Of a DNA stretch of 64,000 nt, positions 40,525-48,393 are shown one piece after another. Below the pieces are notes generated by a model. The model saw only the letters and a list, made by a program, of their open reading frames with translations, searched no databases and was not told the DNA's origin. The DNA is from TMP-24 sp046348855. Lineage in GTDB: Bacteria; Pseudomonadota; Alphaproteobacteria; Rhodobacterales; Rhodobacteraceae. Position 1 is the first letter of the stretch; each line of letters starts with the position of its first letter. The translations under genes were made by a program, and so were the position numbers. The stretch spans positions 62,001 through 126,000 of the forward strand of contig JAXMDK010000012.1 in assembly GCA_046348855.1 (NCBI GenBank), written 5' to 3'.

Positions 40525-40932
40525 CTATTTGTCGTCCGGCTTGCCGCTTTCCAGCGTCTCCAGATGGAAGATCGCCAGCATCCGGTGGAGGAAAGGATAA
40601 AGGATGATCGCGGCAAAGCCCGGATAGACGGCGCCGCTGAACACCGCATAGGCGCTGGCGAAGATCTTGGCGGTGTCGTCCGGCATCCGGTCGACGGGGC
40701 CCATCCCGGTCAGGATCATGCTGGCGTTCAGCAGGCTGTCGACCCAGGGCAGGCCGACGAACAGATGATAGCCCGCCGTCCCGATCCCCAGCGATACGAA
40801 CAGGAAGCCGAAGGCAAAGGCGGCAAAGCGCAGCGCCCGCAAGACGAAGGCCTTGCGGTTGCGGGGAACCGAGGCGGGGGTGAGGCCCGTCCGGCCCACC
40901 GCACCCCGGCGGTTGCGTGCCGGTCCCGCCAT
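40525..40932 (-). CDS. Small membrane protein with K+-channel-like pore arrangement
   Basis: This 135-residue protein has a basic N-terminus (RNRRGAVGRTG, RNRKAFVLRAL) and two main hydrophobic parts. The order is first helix (FAAFAFGFLFVSLGIGTAGYHLF), re-entrant-like segment WVDSLLNASMILTGMGPVD and second helix (AYAVFSGAVYPGFAAIILYPFLHRML). It looks like an ion-channel-2 pore with TGMGP at the filter position in place of TVGYG. Because the filter is not canonical, conduction is speculative. It lies three bases downstream of eno. Confidence 0.6.
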   Translation of the reverse strand: MAGPARNRRGAVGRTGLTPASVPRNRKAFVLRALRFAAFAFGFLFVSLGIGTAGYHLFVGLPWVDSLLNASMILTGMGPVDRMPDDTAKIFASAYAVFSGAVYPGFAAIILYPFLHRMLAIFHLETLESGKPDDK

Positions 40933-40935
40933 CGC

Positions 40936-42213
40936 TTATCCGCGCAGGATCGACCGGCCGGCATATTCGGCCGTCTCGCCCAGCATTTCCTCGATGCGGA
41001 TCAGCTGGTTGTACTTGGCCAGCCGGTCCGACCGCGCCAGCGACCCTGTCTTGATCTGGCCGCAGTTGGTGGCGACCGCGAGGTCGGCGATGGTGGCGTC
41101 CTCGGTCTCGCCCGAACGGTGCGACATGACGCTGGTATAGCGCGCCCGGTCGGCCATCCGCACCGCGTCCAGCGTCTCGGTCAGGGTGCCGATCTGGTTG
41201 ACCTTGACCAGCAGCGAATTGGCACAGCCCCTGGCGATGCCGTCGGCAAGCCGGACCGGGTTGGTGACGAACAGGTCGTCGCCCACCAGCTGGCACTTCA
41301 ACCCGAGCACGTCGGTCAGGTGTTTCCAGCCCGCCCAGTCGTCCTCGGCGCAGCCGTCCTCGATCGAGATGATCGGATAATCCTTCACCAGCGCCGCCAG
41401 ATAGGCCACGTTTTCTTCCGGGCTCAGCGTCTTGCCTTCGCCGGACAGGACATACTTGCCGCCCTTGAAATATTCGGTCGAGGCGCAGTCGAGCGCCAGG
41501 TGGATGTCGTCGCCCGGCTTGTAGCCGGCCTTTTCGATGGCCTTCAGGATGAAATCGAGTGCCGCCCGCGTCGAGGACAGGTTCGGGGCAAAGCCGCCCT
41601 CGTCGCCGATGCCGGTAGCCAGGCCCGCCGCCGACAGTTCCTTCTTCAGCGTGTGAAAGACTTCCGACCCCATGCGCACCGCCTCGCGGATGTTCGCGGC
41701 GGCGACCGGCATGATCATGAATTCCTGGATGTCGATCGGGTTGTCGGCATGTTCGCCGCCGTTGATGATGTTCATCATCGGCACCGGCAGCACGCGGGCG
41801 TTGGTGCCGCCGACATAGCGGAACAGCGGCTGGGTGGTGAAGTCGGCCGCGGCCTTGGCCACCGCCAGCGACACGCCCAGGATGGCGTTCGCGCCCAGGC
41901 GGCCCTTGTTGGCGGTGCCGTCCAGTTCGATCATCAGCCGGTCGATCGCCACCTGTTCGGTCGCATCCTCGCCCACCAGGTTTTCGGCGATCTCGCCATT
42001 GACGGCCGCGACCGCCTCGAGCACGCCCTTGCCCATGTAGCGCTTCTTGTCGCCGTCGCGCTTTTCGACTGCCTCGTGCGCCCCGGTCGACGCGCCCGAC
42101 GGCACCGCGGCGCGGCCCATGGTGCCATCCTCAAGGATCACGTCCACCTCGACCGTGGGATTGCCGCGGCTGTCGAGGATTTCGCGGGCGTGGATGTCGA
42201 TGATCGTGCTCAT
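40936..42213 (-). CDS. eno: Enolase
   Basis: Enolase (425 aa) converts 2-phosphoglycerate to phosphoenolpyruvate. It shows ARE(I)LDSRGNPTVEVDV, SGASTGAHEAVEKRDGD, GDEGGFAPN, ISIEDGCAEDDW, QLVGDDLFVTNP, LLVKVNQIGTLTE and MSHRSGETED, including the Mg-binding acids and catalytic Lys. The ATG is at 42213. It is followed at three bases by a small channel-like gene and lies 40 bases after the EamA transporter gene. Confidence 0.98.
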   Translation of the reverse strand: MSTIIDIHAREILDSRGNPTVEVDVILEDGTMGRAAVPSGASTGAHEAVEKRDGDKKRYMGKGVLEAVAAVNGEIAENLVGEDATEQVAIDRLMIELDGTANKGRLGANAILGVSLAVAKAAADFTTQPLFRYVGGTNARVLPVPMMNIINGGEHADNPIDIQEFMIMPVAAANIREAVRMGSEVFHTLKKELSAAGLATGIGDEGGFAPNLSSTRAALDFILKAIEKAGYKPGDDIHLALDCASTEYFKGGKYVLSGEGKTLSPEENVAYLAALVKDYPIISIEDGCAEDDWAGWKHLTDVLGLKCQLVGDDLFVTNPVRLADGIARGCANSLLVKVNQIGTLTETLDAVRMADRARYTSVMSHRSGETEDATIADLAVATNCGQIKTGSLARSDRLAKYNQLIRIEEMLGETAEYAGRSILRG

Positions 42214-42253
42214 GTGGCCTCCGGCGATGGCGGGTTGCAGCTGTCAGGGCCTC

Positions 42254-43147
42254 TTAACCTGCCGGCGCCTTCATGGAAAGGGATCGTGCGCCGGCGCGCT
42301 CGCGGGCAAAGGAATAGAGGCCGGACAGTATGATGACGGCTGCGCCGCACAGAGCCAGAAGGTTCGGCCATTCGTCGAAGACCAGGATGCCGATGATCGT
42401 CGCGAAGACCAGCCGGGCATAGCGGAAGGGCGCCACCACCGCGACCTCGCCGGTGCGGGCGGCGGCGACCACCGCCCAGTAGCCGGCGCTGCCGAAAAGG
42501 ATCGCGCCCCCCAGCGCGGCGGCCTCGGGCGCGCTCGGCACCGCGACCCGCCCGTCGACCGCCATCGTCAGCGCCCCCAGCAGCGCCACCGCCGCCAGCC
42601 CCCAGGCCGACACCAGCGCCGTCGATACCGATTGCGGCACTGCCCGCGTCGTCAGGTCGCGCAGCCCCACCCCAGCGACCGCCACCAGCACCCACAGGGC
42701 CTCGGGGCGGAAGCCGTCGGTGCCCGGCTGGATGACCATGAGGACGCCCGAAAACCCGACCAGGATCGCGCTCCATCGCCGCCAGCCGACCGGCGCTCCC
42801 ATGAACAGCGCCGCCCCCATGGTCACCACCAGCGGCAGCGCCTGCAAGACCGCCGACACGGTGGCCAGCGGCGCGGTGGCCAGCGCGGTGATATAGGCCA
42901 GCGATCCTGCCATCTCGCCCAGGTTGCGCAGCACGACCGGCCGCCGCCACAGGCCGGCGCTCCAGAACCTTTGGCCCTCGCGGCGGGCCAGCGCCGCGAA
43001 TATCATCCCGCCCGCCGCGCCGGAGACCAGCAGGATCTCGCCGGCCGGCAGCCGCGCCGCCGCCCATTTCAGGAACATGTCCTCGATGGCGAACAGCGCC
43101 ATCGCCGCCAGCATCAGCGCCAGCCCACGCAGATTGTCGGATGCCAT
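42254..43147 (-). CDS. EamA-family transporter (DMT superfamily)
   Basis: This 297-residue protein has ten predicted membrane helices in two EamA repeats (LALMLAAMALFAIEDMFLKWAA and the second starting ALVSAWGLAAVALLGAL). The N-terminal repeat includes EIEDMFLK-like and SLAYITALATAPLATVSAVLQALPLVV, and the C-terminal repeat APFRYARLVFATIIGILVFDEWPN. The substrate is unknown. It is six bases downstream of the Fur-family gene, so it may be co-regulated with it. Confidence 0.85.
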   Translation of the reverse strand: MASDNLRGLALMLAAMALFAIEDMFLKWAAARLPAGEILLVSGAAGGMIFAALARREGQRFWSAGLWRRPVVLRNLGEMAGSLAYITALATAPLATVSAVLQALPLVVTMGAALFMGAPVGWRRWSAILVGFSGVLMVIQPGTDGFRPEALWVLVAVAGVGLRDLTTRAVPQSVSTALVSAWGLAAVALLGALTMAVDGRVAVPSAPEAAALGGAILFGSAGYWAVVAAARTGEVAVVAPFRYARLVFATIIGILVFDEWPNLLALCGAAVIILSGLYSFARERAGARSLSMKAPAG

Positions 43148-43153
43148 GCTGCC

Positions 43154-43567
43154 TCAGCTTTTCTTCAAGGGGACGGCCAGCAGTTCCAGCCGGTGGCCGA
43201 TCAGCCGGTATCCCAGCCGTTCGGCGATCCGCTCCTGCAACGCCTCGATCTCGGGGTCGACGAATTCGATCACCTGCCCGGTGCTGACGTCGATCAGGTG
43301 GTCGTGATGGGCGCGCTCGGCATCCTCGTAGCGGGCCCGCCCGTCACCGAATTCCAGCTTGTCGAGAATGCCGGCCTCGTCGAACAGCTTCAGCGTCCGA
43401 TAGACGGTCGCCAGCGAGATGCGCGGATCGACCGCGCAGGCGCGGCCGTAAAGAACCTCGGCGTCCGGGTGGTCAGCCGAAGCCTGCAGGACCAGCGCGA
43501 TGGTCCGCCGCTGCCCCGTCATGCGCAGGCCCTTGGCCTCGCACCGCTCGATGATCGACAGGGCCAT
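43154..43567 (-). CDS. fur: Fur-family metal-responsive regulator (Fur/Mur type)
   Basis: This 137-residue regulator has a winged helix (GLRMTGQRRTIALVLQASADHPDAEVLYGRA, ISLATVYRTLKLFDEAGILDKLEF) and the C-terminal metal-binding part (AHHDHLIDVSTGQVIEFVDPEIEALQERIAERLGYRLIGHRLEL). The HHDH and Glu-rich region matches Fur; the zinc CxxC pairs of many Fur proteins are absent. In this group the ortholog often senses manganese (Mur), so specificity is uncertain. The downstream EamA gene is only six bases away. Confidence 0.9.
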   Translation of the reverse strand: MALSIIERCEAKGLRMTGQRRTIALVLQASADHPDAEVLYGRACAVDPRISLATVYRTLKLFDEAGILDKLEFGDGRARYEDAERAHHDHLIDVSTGQVIEFVDPEIEALQERIAERLGYRLIGHRLELLAVPLKKS

Positions 43568-43802
43568 GCTGCTTCGGTTCCTCCTGCCCCGTGATTAGAG
43601 GAATTGCGCCAGCGAGGAAAGACGTACAGGCCAGGGGCATGACCGAGGCCTAGGCCGGGGCAGGGCGAAATCCCCCGGCGCCGGTGCCATTTCCGCGACC
43701 CGGAGGCGGGCGAAGATTTTAACCCGCCCGGCGCTTGACGGCGCTGCCGGACCTGCCTATTACGCATCCCACGCTCGGGCGGCGATCCGGGCGGGTGGAC
43801 AT

Positions 43803-43879
43803 GCGGTTGTAGCTCAGTCGGTTAGAGTACCGGCCTGTCACGCCGGGGGTCGCGGGTTCGAGCCCCGTCAACCGCGCCA
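43803..43879 (+). tRNA. tRNA-Asp (GUC), copy 1
   Basis: A 77-base cloverleaf with encoded CCA: acceptor GCGGTTG/CAACCGC, D stem GCTC/GAGT, anticodon stem CCGGC/GCCGG with loop CTGTCAC (anticodon GUC), and T arm GCGGG/CCCGT around TTCGAGC. An imperfect inverted repeat flanks it (43774-43798 and 43881-43898). Confidence 0.97.
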
Positions 43880-43909
43880 CCCACCCGGATCGCCCGAGAG
43901 CTGACCAGC

Positions 43910-43986
43910 GCGGTTGTAGCTCAGTCGGTTAGAGTACCGGCCTGTCACGCCGGGGGTCGCGGGTTCGAGCCCCGTCAACCGCGCCA
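43910..43986 (+). tRNA. tRNA-Asp (GUC), copy 2
   Basis: This copy is identical in all 77 bases to the one at 43803 and begins 30 bases after it, so the two probably share one precursor. Anticodon GUC and 3' CCA are encoded. Confidence 0.97.
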
Positions 43987-44108
43987 CTTTCCTTCAGCCG
44001 ATCAACGGGCCCTGTGCCGAAGGGCAGCGGCTGCGCGTGGACCGTTTTGCCCCGCTATTCGCCGGCCGCCGGTCGCGAACGCGGCTTCTGGTCGGGGTGA
44101 CATGGTGC

Positions 44109-44438
44109 CTACCAGCAAAGCTTGCTGAACTGGTCATAGGGGGCACAGGTGACAGGCTCGATGAAGCGCACCGCGATGGCGATGATGAGCCAGACCGCCA
44201 TCCAGACCGCAGCGAGTCCCCGCCGAGGCAGGAGAACGCCAAGAATGGCGATGCCCATGCAGGTGAAGCTCAGCGCCAGCCATTGCGCCGCATGCCCGAC
44301 GAGGATCGAGACCGGCGGCCGCGAGGCAATGTGCCCGGAGGATTTCCACCGGCCAAGCCAGGAAACGACAGGCCCGAGAGCCAGGAAGCCCGCCCCGACG
44401 AGGGCAATCGGCAGTCTGCGCTTGAGGTCGGGGTTCAC
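44109..44438 (-). CDS. Small hypothetical membrane protein
   Basis: This 109-residue protein starts at GTG with GGAGA eight bases upstream. It has three likely membrane segments: LPIALVGAGFLALGPVVSWLG, HAAQWLALSFTCMGIAILGVLL and LAAVWMAVWLIIAIAVRFIEPV, separated by a basic loop (RWKSSGHIASRPP) and ending in CAPYDQFSKLCW. I do not recognise a family. The longer frame upstream is arginine- and glycine-rich and looks non-coding. A GNAT gene lies upstream in the same direction. Confidence 0.6.
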   Translation of the reverse strand: MNPDLKRRLPIALVGAGFLALGPVVSWLGRWKSSGHIASRPPVSILVGHAAQWLALSFTCMGIAILGVLLPRRGLAAVWMAVWLIIAIAVRFIEPVTCAPYDQFSKLCW

Positions 44439-44500
44439 GTCATGTCTCCGCGCGGGCAGGCGGGCCCGAGATGGGCGGTCGTGACCTGTCCGACGATAGG

Positions 44501-44950
44501 CTAGAGGCGGATTCTGTAACGGACATGACCATCCGACGGCGTGAAGGTGTCGTAGAGCGCGCGCGCCGCCTGATTGTCGGCCTCGGTGTTCCACCACAGC
44601 CGATGCCAGCCACGCGCGCGGGCCAGCCCGATCAGATCCTCGACCAGCGCCCGGCCCACGCCCATGCCGCGCGCCGCCGGATCGACGTAAAGATCCTCGA
44701 GATAGCAGTCGTCGCCCATGACCCAAGTGGAGGGATGATTCTGGTAAATTGCGAATCCCACGGCGCGTTCACCGCGAATCGCCAGACGGCATGACAGGGG
44801 CGATGATGCCGACATCAGCCGTGCCCAGGTGAAGTCCTCCACCTCGGCCGAACGCGGCTGAAGATAGTAATCCAGAAATCCCCGCCAGAGGCTGCGCCAT
44901 TCTGCCTCATCCCCCGGAAGGGCATCCCTGATAAGCGGATTGTTGCTCAT
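44501..44950 (-). CDS. GNAT-family N-acetyltransferase
   Basis: This 149-residue protein shows the GNAT core: IRDALPGDEAEWRSLWRGFLDYY at the N-terminus, LEDLYVDPAARGMGVGRALVEDLIGLARARGW with the acetyl-CoA loop RGMGVGRA, and NTEADNQAARALYDTF near the end. This pattern resembles spermidine/small-molecule acetyltransferases. The substrate is not readable. The start has no obvious strong ribosome site, and its upstream region is unusually AT-rich (about 44945-44990). Confidence 0.87.
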   Translation of the reverse strand: MSNNPLIRDALPGDEAEWRSLWRGFLDYYLQPRSAEVEDFTWARLMSASSPLSCRLAIRGERAVGFAIYQNHPSTWVMGDDCYLEDLYVDPAARGMGVGRALVEDLIGLARARGWHRLWWNTEADNQAARALYDTFTPSDGHVRYRIRL

Positions 44951-45169
44951 TTCACATGCAATTTCAAATAGTTACATTTCATTCCTATCACCGCCGGTCA
45001 CGCCCGATCACAGGCTGGTGGCCCCCCCTTTCGCCGGATTCGGGAATGGCACAACGTCACGAGGCGACCGGGGCAAGCCGGGTGGGATCACAGGCGATCC
45101 GCCGACAGACAGGCCCTGACGGTCGCACAGTTCTCGGCCTCCGCGCGGGGCCAAACCGGAGTAACGCAG

Positions 45170-45427
45170 ATGCGTTCCTATGTCCTTCCCTTCGCTCTGA
45201 TCCTGTCGGTTGGTGCTGCCGGCGCAGCGATGGCCTCGACCACGTCGACCGGCGTCGTCAAGTCCGTCGACCTGAAGACCCACACCCTGACGCTGGCCGA
45301 CGGCACCAGCTACATGCTGCCCCACAAGTTCAAGGACCCGGGCCTGAAGGCGGGCGAAAAGGTCACGATCCTGTGGGACAAGAAAGGCAAGAACCACGAG
45401 GCGTCGAAAGTTACCATCGACAAGTGA
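45170..45427 (+). CDS. DUF1344-like exported protein
   Basis: This 85-residue protein has a signal peptide (MRSYVLPFALILSVGAAGAAMA) and a small beta domain STGVVKSVDLKTHTLTLADGTSYMLPHKFKDPGLKAGEKVTILWDKKGKNHEASKVTID, matching the DUF1344 pattern. The mature protein is basic and periplasmic. Function is unknown. A strong UUCG-capped hairpin follows the stop and separates it from the convergent dipeptidase gene. Confidence 0.8.
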   Translation: MRSYVLPFALILSVGAAGAAMASTTSTGVVKSVDLKTHTLTLADGTSYMLPHKFKDPGLKAGEKVTILWDKKGKNHEASKVTIDK

Positions 45428-45449
45428 TCGTTGACGAGTGCGCAGGTTG

Positions 45450-45480
45450 CGCGGGGGGCCTTCGGGCTCCCCGCGTCTTT
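45450..45480 (+). terminator. UUCG-capped rho-independent terminator
   Basis: An 11-bp stem (45450-45460 with 45465-45475, one G-T pair) is closed by a TTCG tetraloop and followed by TCTTT. It lies between two convergent genes and can act on both strands. Confidence 0.85.
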
Positions 45481-45486
45481 GTGCGT

Positions 45487-46869
45487 TCAACTCAGCCGCG
45501 CCAGGATGCGCGCCCAGCTTCTGATCCCCTTGTGGAAGCTTTCCAGGTCGTATTTCTCGTTCGGGCTGTGGATCTGGTCGTCGTCCTTGGCAAAGCCCAC
45601 CAGCATCGCATCCATGCCGAGATAGGTCTTGAAATAACCGGCAATCGGGATCGAGCCGCCGGACCCGACATAGGCGGCGGGCTGGCCCCATTCCTGGGTC
45701 AGCGCCGCGCGGGCGGCCTCGAACGCCGGATCGGTGATCGCCATGACCGACGCCGGGCTGTTGCCGTGGGCGCCGAAGGTGGCGGTACAGTCGGGCGGCA
45801 ACAAGGACCGGACGCGGACGCGGAACGCTTCGCGGATCTTCGCCGGATCCTGCCGCGACACCAGCCGGAACGACACCTTGGCGCGCGCCTCGGCGGGCAG
45901 GACCGTCTTGAAGCCGGCCCCGGCATAGCCGCCCGCGATGCCGTTGAATTCGCAGGTCGGCCGCGACCACAGCATTTCCATCGGCGTCCGGTCCCGTTCG
46001 CCGGCCGGCACCGAAAGCCCGACGTCGCCCAGGAACTTCGCGTGGTCGAAGGGCAGGGACTGCCACTGGGCGCGGATCGCCTCGGGCAGTTCGTCCACGT
46101 CGTCGTAGAAGCCCGGCAGGGTGACCCGGCCCTGGTCGTCGTGCAGACTTGCCAGAATCTTCGCCAGCACCCGGATCGGGTTGGCGGCCGCGCCCCCGTA
46201 CATGCCCGAATGCAGGTCCTTGTTGGCGGCGTGGATCGTCACCTCCTCGCCCACCAGCCCGCGCAGCATGGTGGTGATGGCGGGATAGCGGTCCTCGTGC
46301 AGGCCGGTGTCGCAGATCAGCGCGATGTCGGATTTCAGTTCGGCCGCATTCTCCTTCATGAACGGAATCAGCGAGGGCGAGCCGCTTTCCTCCTCACCCT
46401 CCAGAAAGACGGTCAGCTTGCCGGGCAGGGTGCCGTGAACCGCCTTCCAGGCGCGGCAGGCTTCGATGAAGGTCATCAACTGGCCCTTGTCGTCCGACGC
46501 GCCGCGCGCCCGGATCACCCGGCCCTTGGGCGTGTCCTCGATTGCCGCATCGAACGGGGGCCGGTGCCACAGGTCCAGCGGATCGACCGGCTGCACGTCG
46601 TAATGGCCGTAAAACAGCAGATGCCGCCCCGCACCGGACGAAGGGCCCTGGCCGTGGGCGACCACCATCGGATGGCCCGGTGTCGGCCGGGCCGAGGCCT
46701 CGAACCCCAGGCCCTTCAGGTCGGCCGCGATCATGGCGGCGGCCCGCGCGCAATCCTCCTTGTAAGCCGGATCGGTTGAGATCGACGGCACCCTCAGCAG
46801 CGCCAGCAGGCGGTCGGTCGCCTCGGGCAGGGTCTGGTCGATGCGGGCAAGCACGGCATCAAGCGTCAT
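45487..46869 (-). CDS. M20-family dipeptidase/metallopeptidase
   Basis: This 460-residue protein has the two-domain M20 layout. Metal ligands and catalytic residues are visible in LLFYGHYDVQPVDP, IRARGASDDKGQLM, LEGEEESGSPSL, ICDTG and the late DDQIHSPNEKYDLES. The dimerisation domain lies in the middle (about residues 200-310). It would cleave dipeptides or related amides in the cytoplasm. It is divergent from hemA. Confidence 0.93.
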   Translation of the reverse strand: MTLDAVLARIDQTLPEATDRLLALLRVPSISTDPAYKEDCARAAAMIAADLKGLGFEASARPTPGHPMVVAHGQGPSSGAGRHLLFYGHYDVQPVDPLDLWHRPPFDAAIEDTPKGRVIRARGASDDKGQLMTFIEACRAWKAVHGTLPGKLTVFLEGEEESGSPSLIPFMKENAAELKSDIALICDTGLHEDRYPAITTMLRGLVGEEVTIHAANKDLHSGMYGGAAANPIRVLAKILASLHDDQGRVTLPGFYDDVDELPEAIRAQWQSLPFDHAKFLGDVGLSVPAGERDRTPMEMLWSRPTCEFNGIAGGYAGAGFKTVLPAEARAKVSFRLVSRQDPAKIREAFRVRVRSLLPPDCTATFGAHGNSPASVMAITDPAFEAARAALTQEWGQPAAYVGSGGSIPIAGYFKTYLGMDAMLVGFAKDDDQIHSPNEKYDLESFHKGIRSWARILARLS

Positions 46870-46980
46870 GGCGGTTTCCTTCCGTGGATCGCGCCGACCC
46901 TAGGAGCCGGGGCCGGCGGTGACAAGCGCCACATTGCCAATGCGGCGCTGCGGCGAATTGTGCCCTCGCGGAATCGGCGA

Positions 46981-46994
46981 TTGACCTTTATCAA
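46981..46994 (+). promoter_or_regulatory. FNR-type box upstream of hemA
   Basis: TTGACCTTTATCAA matches the FNR consensus TTGAT-N4-ATCAA with one mismatch. It lies 61 bases before the hemA ATG. In Rhodobacter sphaeroides hemA is controlled by FnrL through such a site, so oxygen control of heme synthesis is likely here. Confidence 0.75.
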
Positions 46995-47054
46995 TGTGGG
47001 ATGACTGGCCGCGACCGATCTTGCGGGCGGGAAGAACGTGCAAGGACAGGACCC

Positions 47055-48278
47055 ATGAACTACGACGCCGCACTCGACAGCGCCCTCAAGCGCCTGCATG
47101 ACGAAGGCCGCTATCGGACCTTCATCGACATCGAGCGTCGGCTGGGTCAGTTTCCGCGCGCCATCTGGCGCCGCCCCGACGGGTCCGAACGCGAAATCAC
47201 CGTCTGGTGCGGCAACGACTATCTGGGCATGGGCCAGCATCCGGCGGTTCTGGCCGCCATGCACGAGGCGATCGACGCCACCGGCGCCGGTTCGGGCGGC
47301 ACCCGCAACATTTCGGGCACCACGCTCTATCACAAGCGGCTCGAGGCCGAGCTGGCCGACCTGCACGGCAAGGAGGCCGCGCTGGTCTTCACCTCGGCCT
47401 ACATCGCCAACGACGCGACGCTCTCGACGCTGCCGAGGCTCTTTCCCGGCCTCATCATCTATTCGGACGCGTTGAACCATGCCTCGATGATCGAGGGCGT
47501 CCGCCGCAACGGCGGCGCCAAGCGCGTCTTCCGCCACAACGACCTGGCGCACCTGCGCGAACTTCTGGCCGCCGACGATCCCGCCGCCCCCAAGCTCATC
47601 GCCTTTGAATCGATCTATTCGATGGATGGCGATTTCGGCCCGATCGGCGCCATCTGCGATCTGGCCCGCGAATTCGGCGCGCTGACCTATCTGGACGAAG
47701 TTCACGCGGTGGGCATGTACGGTCCGCGCGGCGGCGGCGTCGCCGAACGCGACGGGCTGATGGGGCGCATCGACATCATCAACGGTACGCTGGCCAAGGC
47801 CTTCGGCGTCTTCGGCGGCTACATCGCCGCCAGCGCGAAGATGGTCGATGCCGTGCGGTCCTATGCGCCGGGCTTCATCTTCACCACGTCGCTGCCGCCG
47901 GCGGTGGCGGCGGGGGCGGCGGCCTCGGTCGCGCACCTGAAGCGCGACCAGGCGCTGCGCGACGCTCACCAGACTCAGGCGCGGATCCTCAAGATGCGGC
48001 TCAAGGGCCTGGGCTTGCCGATCGTCGACCACGGCAGCCACATCGTTCCGGTGCATGTCGGCGACCCGGTCCACTGCAAGCTTCTGTCCGACATGCTGCT
48101 CGACCGCTACGGCATCTACGCCCAGCCGATCAACTTCCCGACCGTCCCGCGCGGCACCGAACGGCTGCGGTTCACCCCTTCGCCGGTGCACACGCCGGGC
48201 GACCTCGACAGGCTTGTTCATGCCATGGACGAACTTTGGTCGCATTGTGCGCTGAATCGCGCCGTAGCCTCTGCGTGA
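47055..48278 (+). CDS. hemA: 5-aminolevulinate synthase
   Basis: ALAS (407 aa) condenses glycine and succinyl-CoA, the first step of tetrapyrrole synthesis in alphaproteobacteria. The PLP-binding Lys248 is in INGTLAKAFGVFGG. Other signatures are WCGNDYLGMGQHP, GAGSGGTRNISGTTLYHKRLE, TYLDEVHAVGMYGPRGGGVAE and NFPTVPRGTERLR. The ATG at 47055 follows AGGACAGG. An FNR-like box lies upstream. The 5' neighbour, a dipeptidase gene, is divergent. Confidence 0.97.
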   Translation: MNYDAALDSALKRLHDEGRYRTFIDIERRLGQFPRAIWRRPDGSEREITVWCGNDYLGMGQHPAVLAAMHEAIDATGAGSGGTRNISGTTLYHKRLEAELADLHGKEAALVFTSAYIANDATLSTLPRLFPGLIIYSDALNHASMIEGVRRNGGAKRVFRHNDLAHLRELLAADDPAAPKLIAFESIYSMDGDFGPIGAICDLAREFGALTYLDEVHAVGMYGPRGGGVAERDGLMGRIDIINGTLAKAFGVFGGYIAASAKMVDAVRSYAPGFIFTTSLPPAVAAGAAASVAHLKRDQALRDAHQTQARILKMRLKGLGLPIVDHGSHIVPVHVGDPVHCKLLSDMLLDRYGIYAQPINFPTVPRGTERLRFTPSPVHTPGDLDRLVHAMDELWSHCALNRAVASA

Positions 48279-48393
48279 CAGCCGAATCCGATGCATCGGG
48301 CCTTGCCCTGTGCTAAGGAATCTTCAATAGGGCGGCACGGTTCCATGCGAATCGATGACCGGTTGACTCATGGGGACAGGGGCTGAGGCAGGC

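Noticed and set aside
43519..43767. Minus-strand 82-codon frame upstream of the Fur-family gene
   Set aside because: It overlaps the Fur start, has a low-complexity Arg/Gly/Pro translation and no ribosome site.
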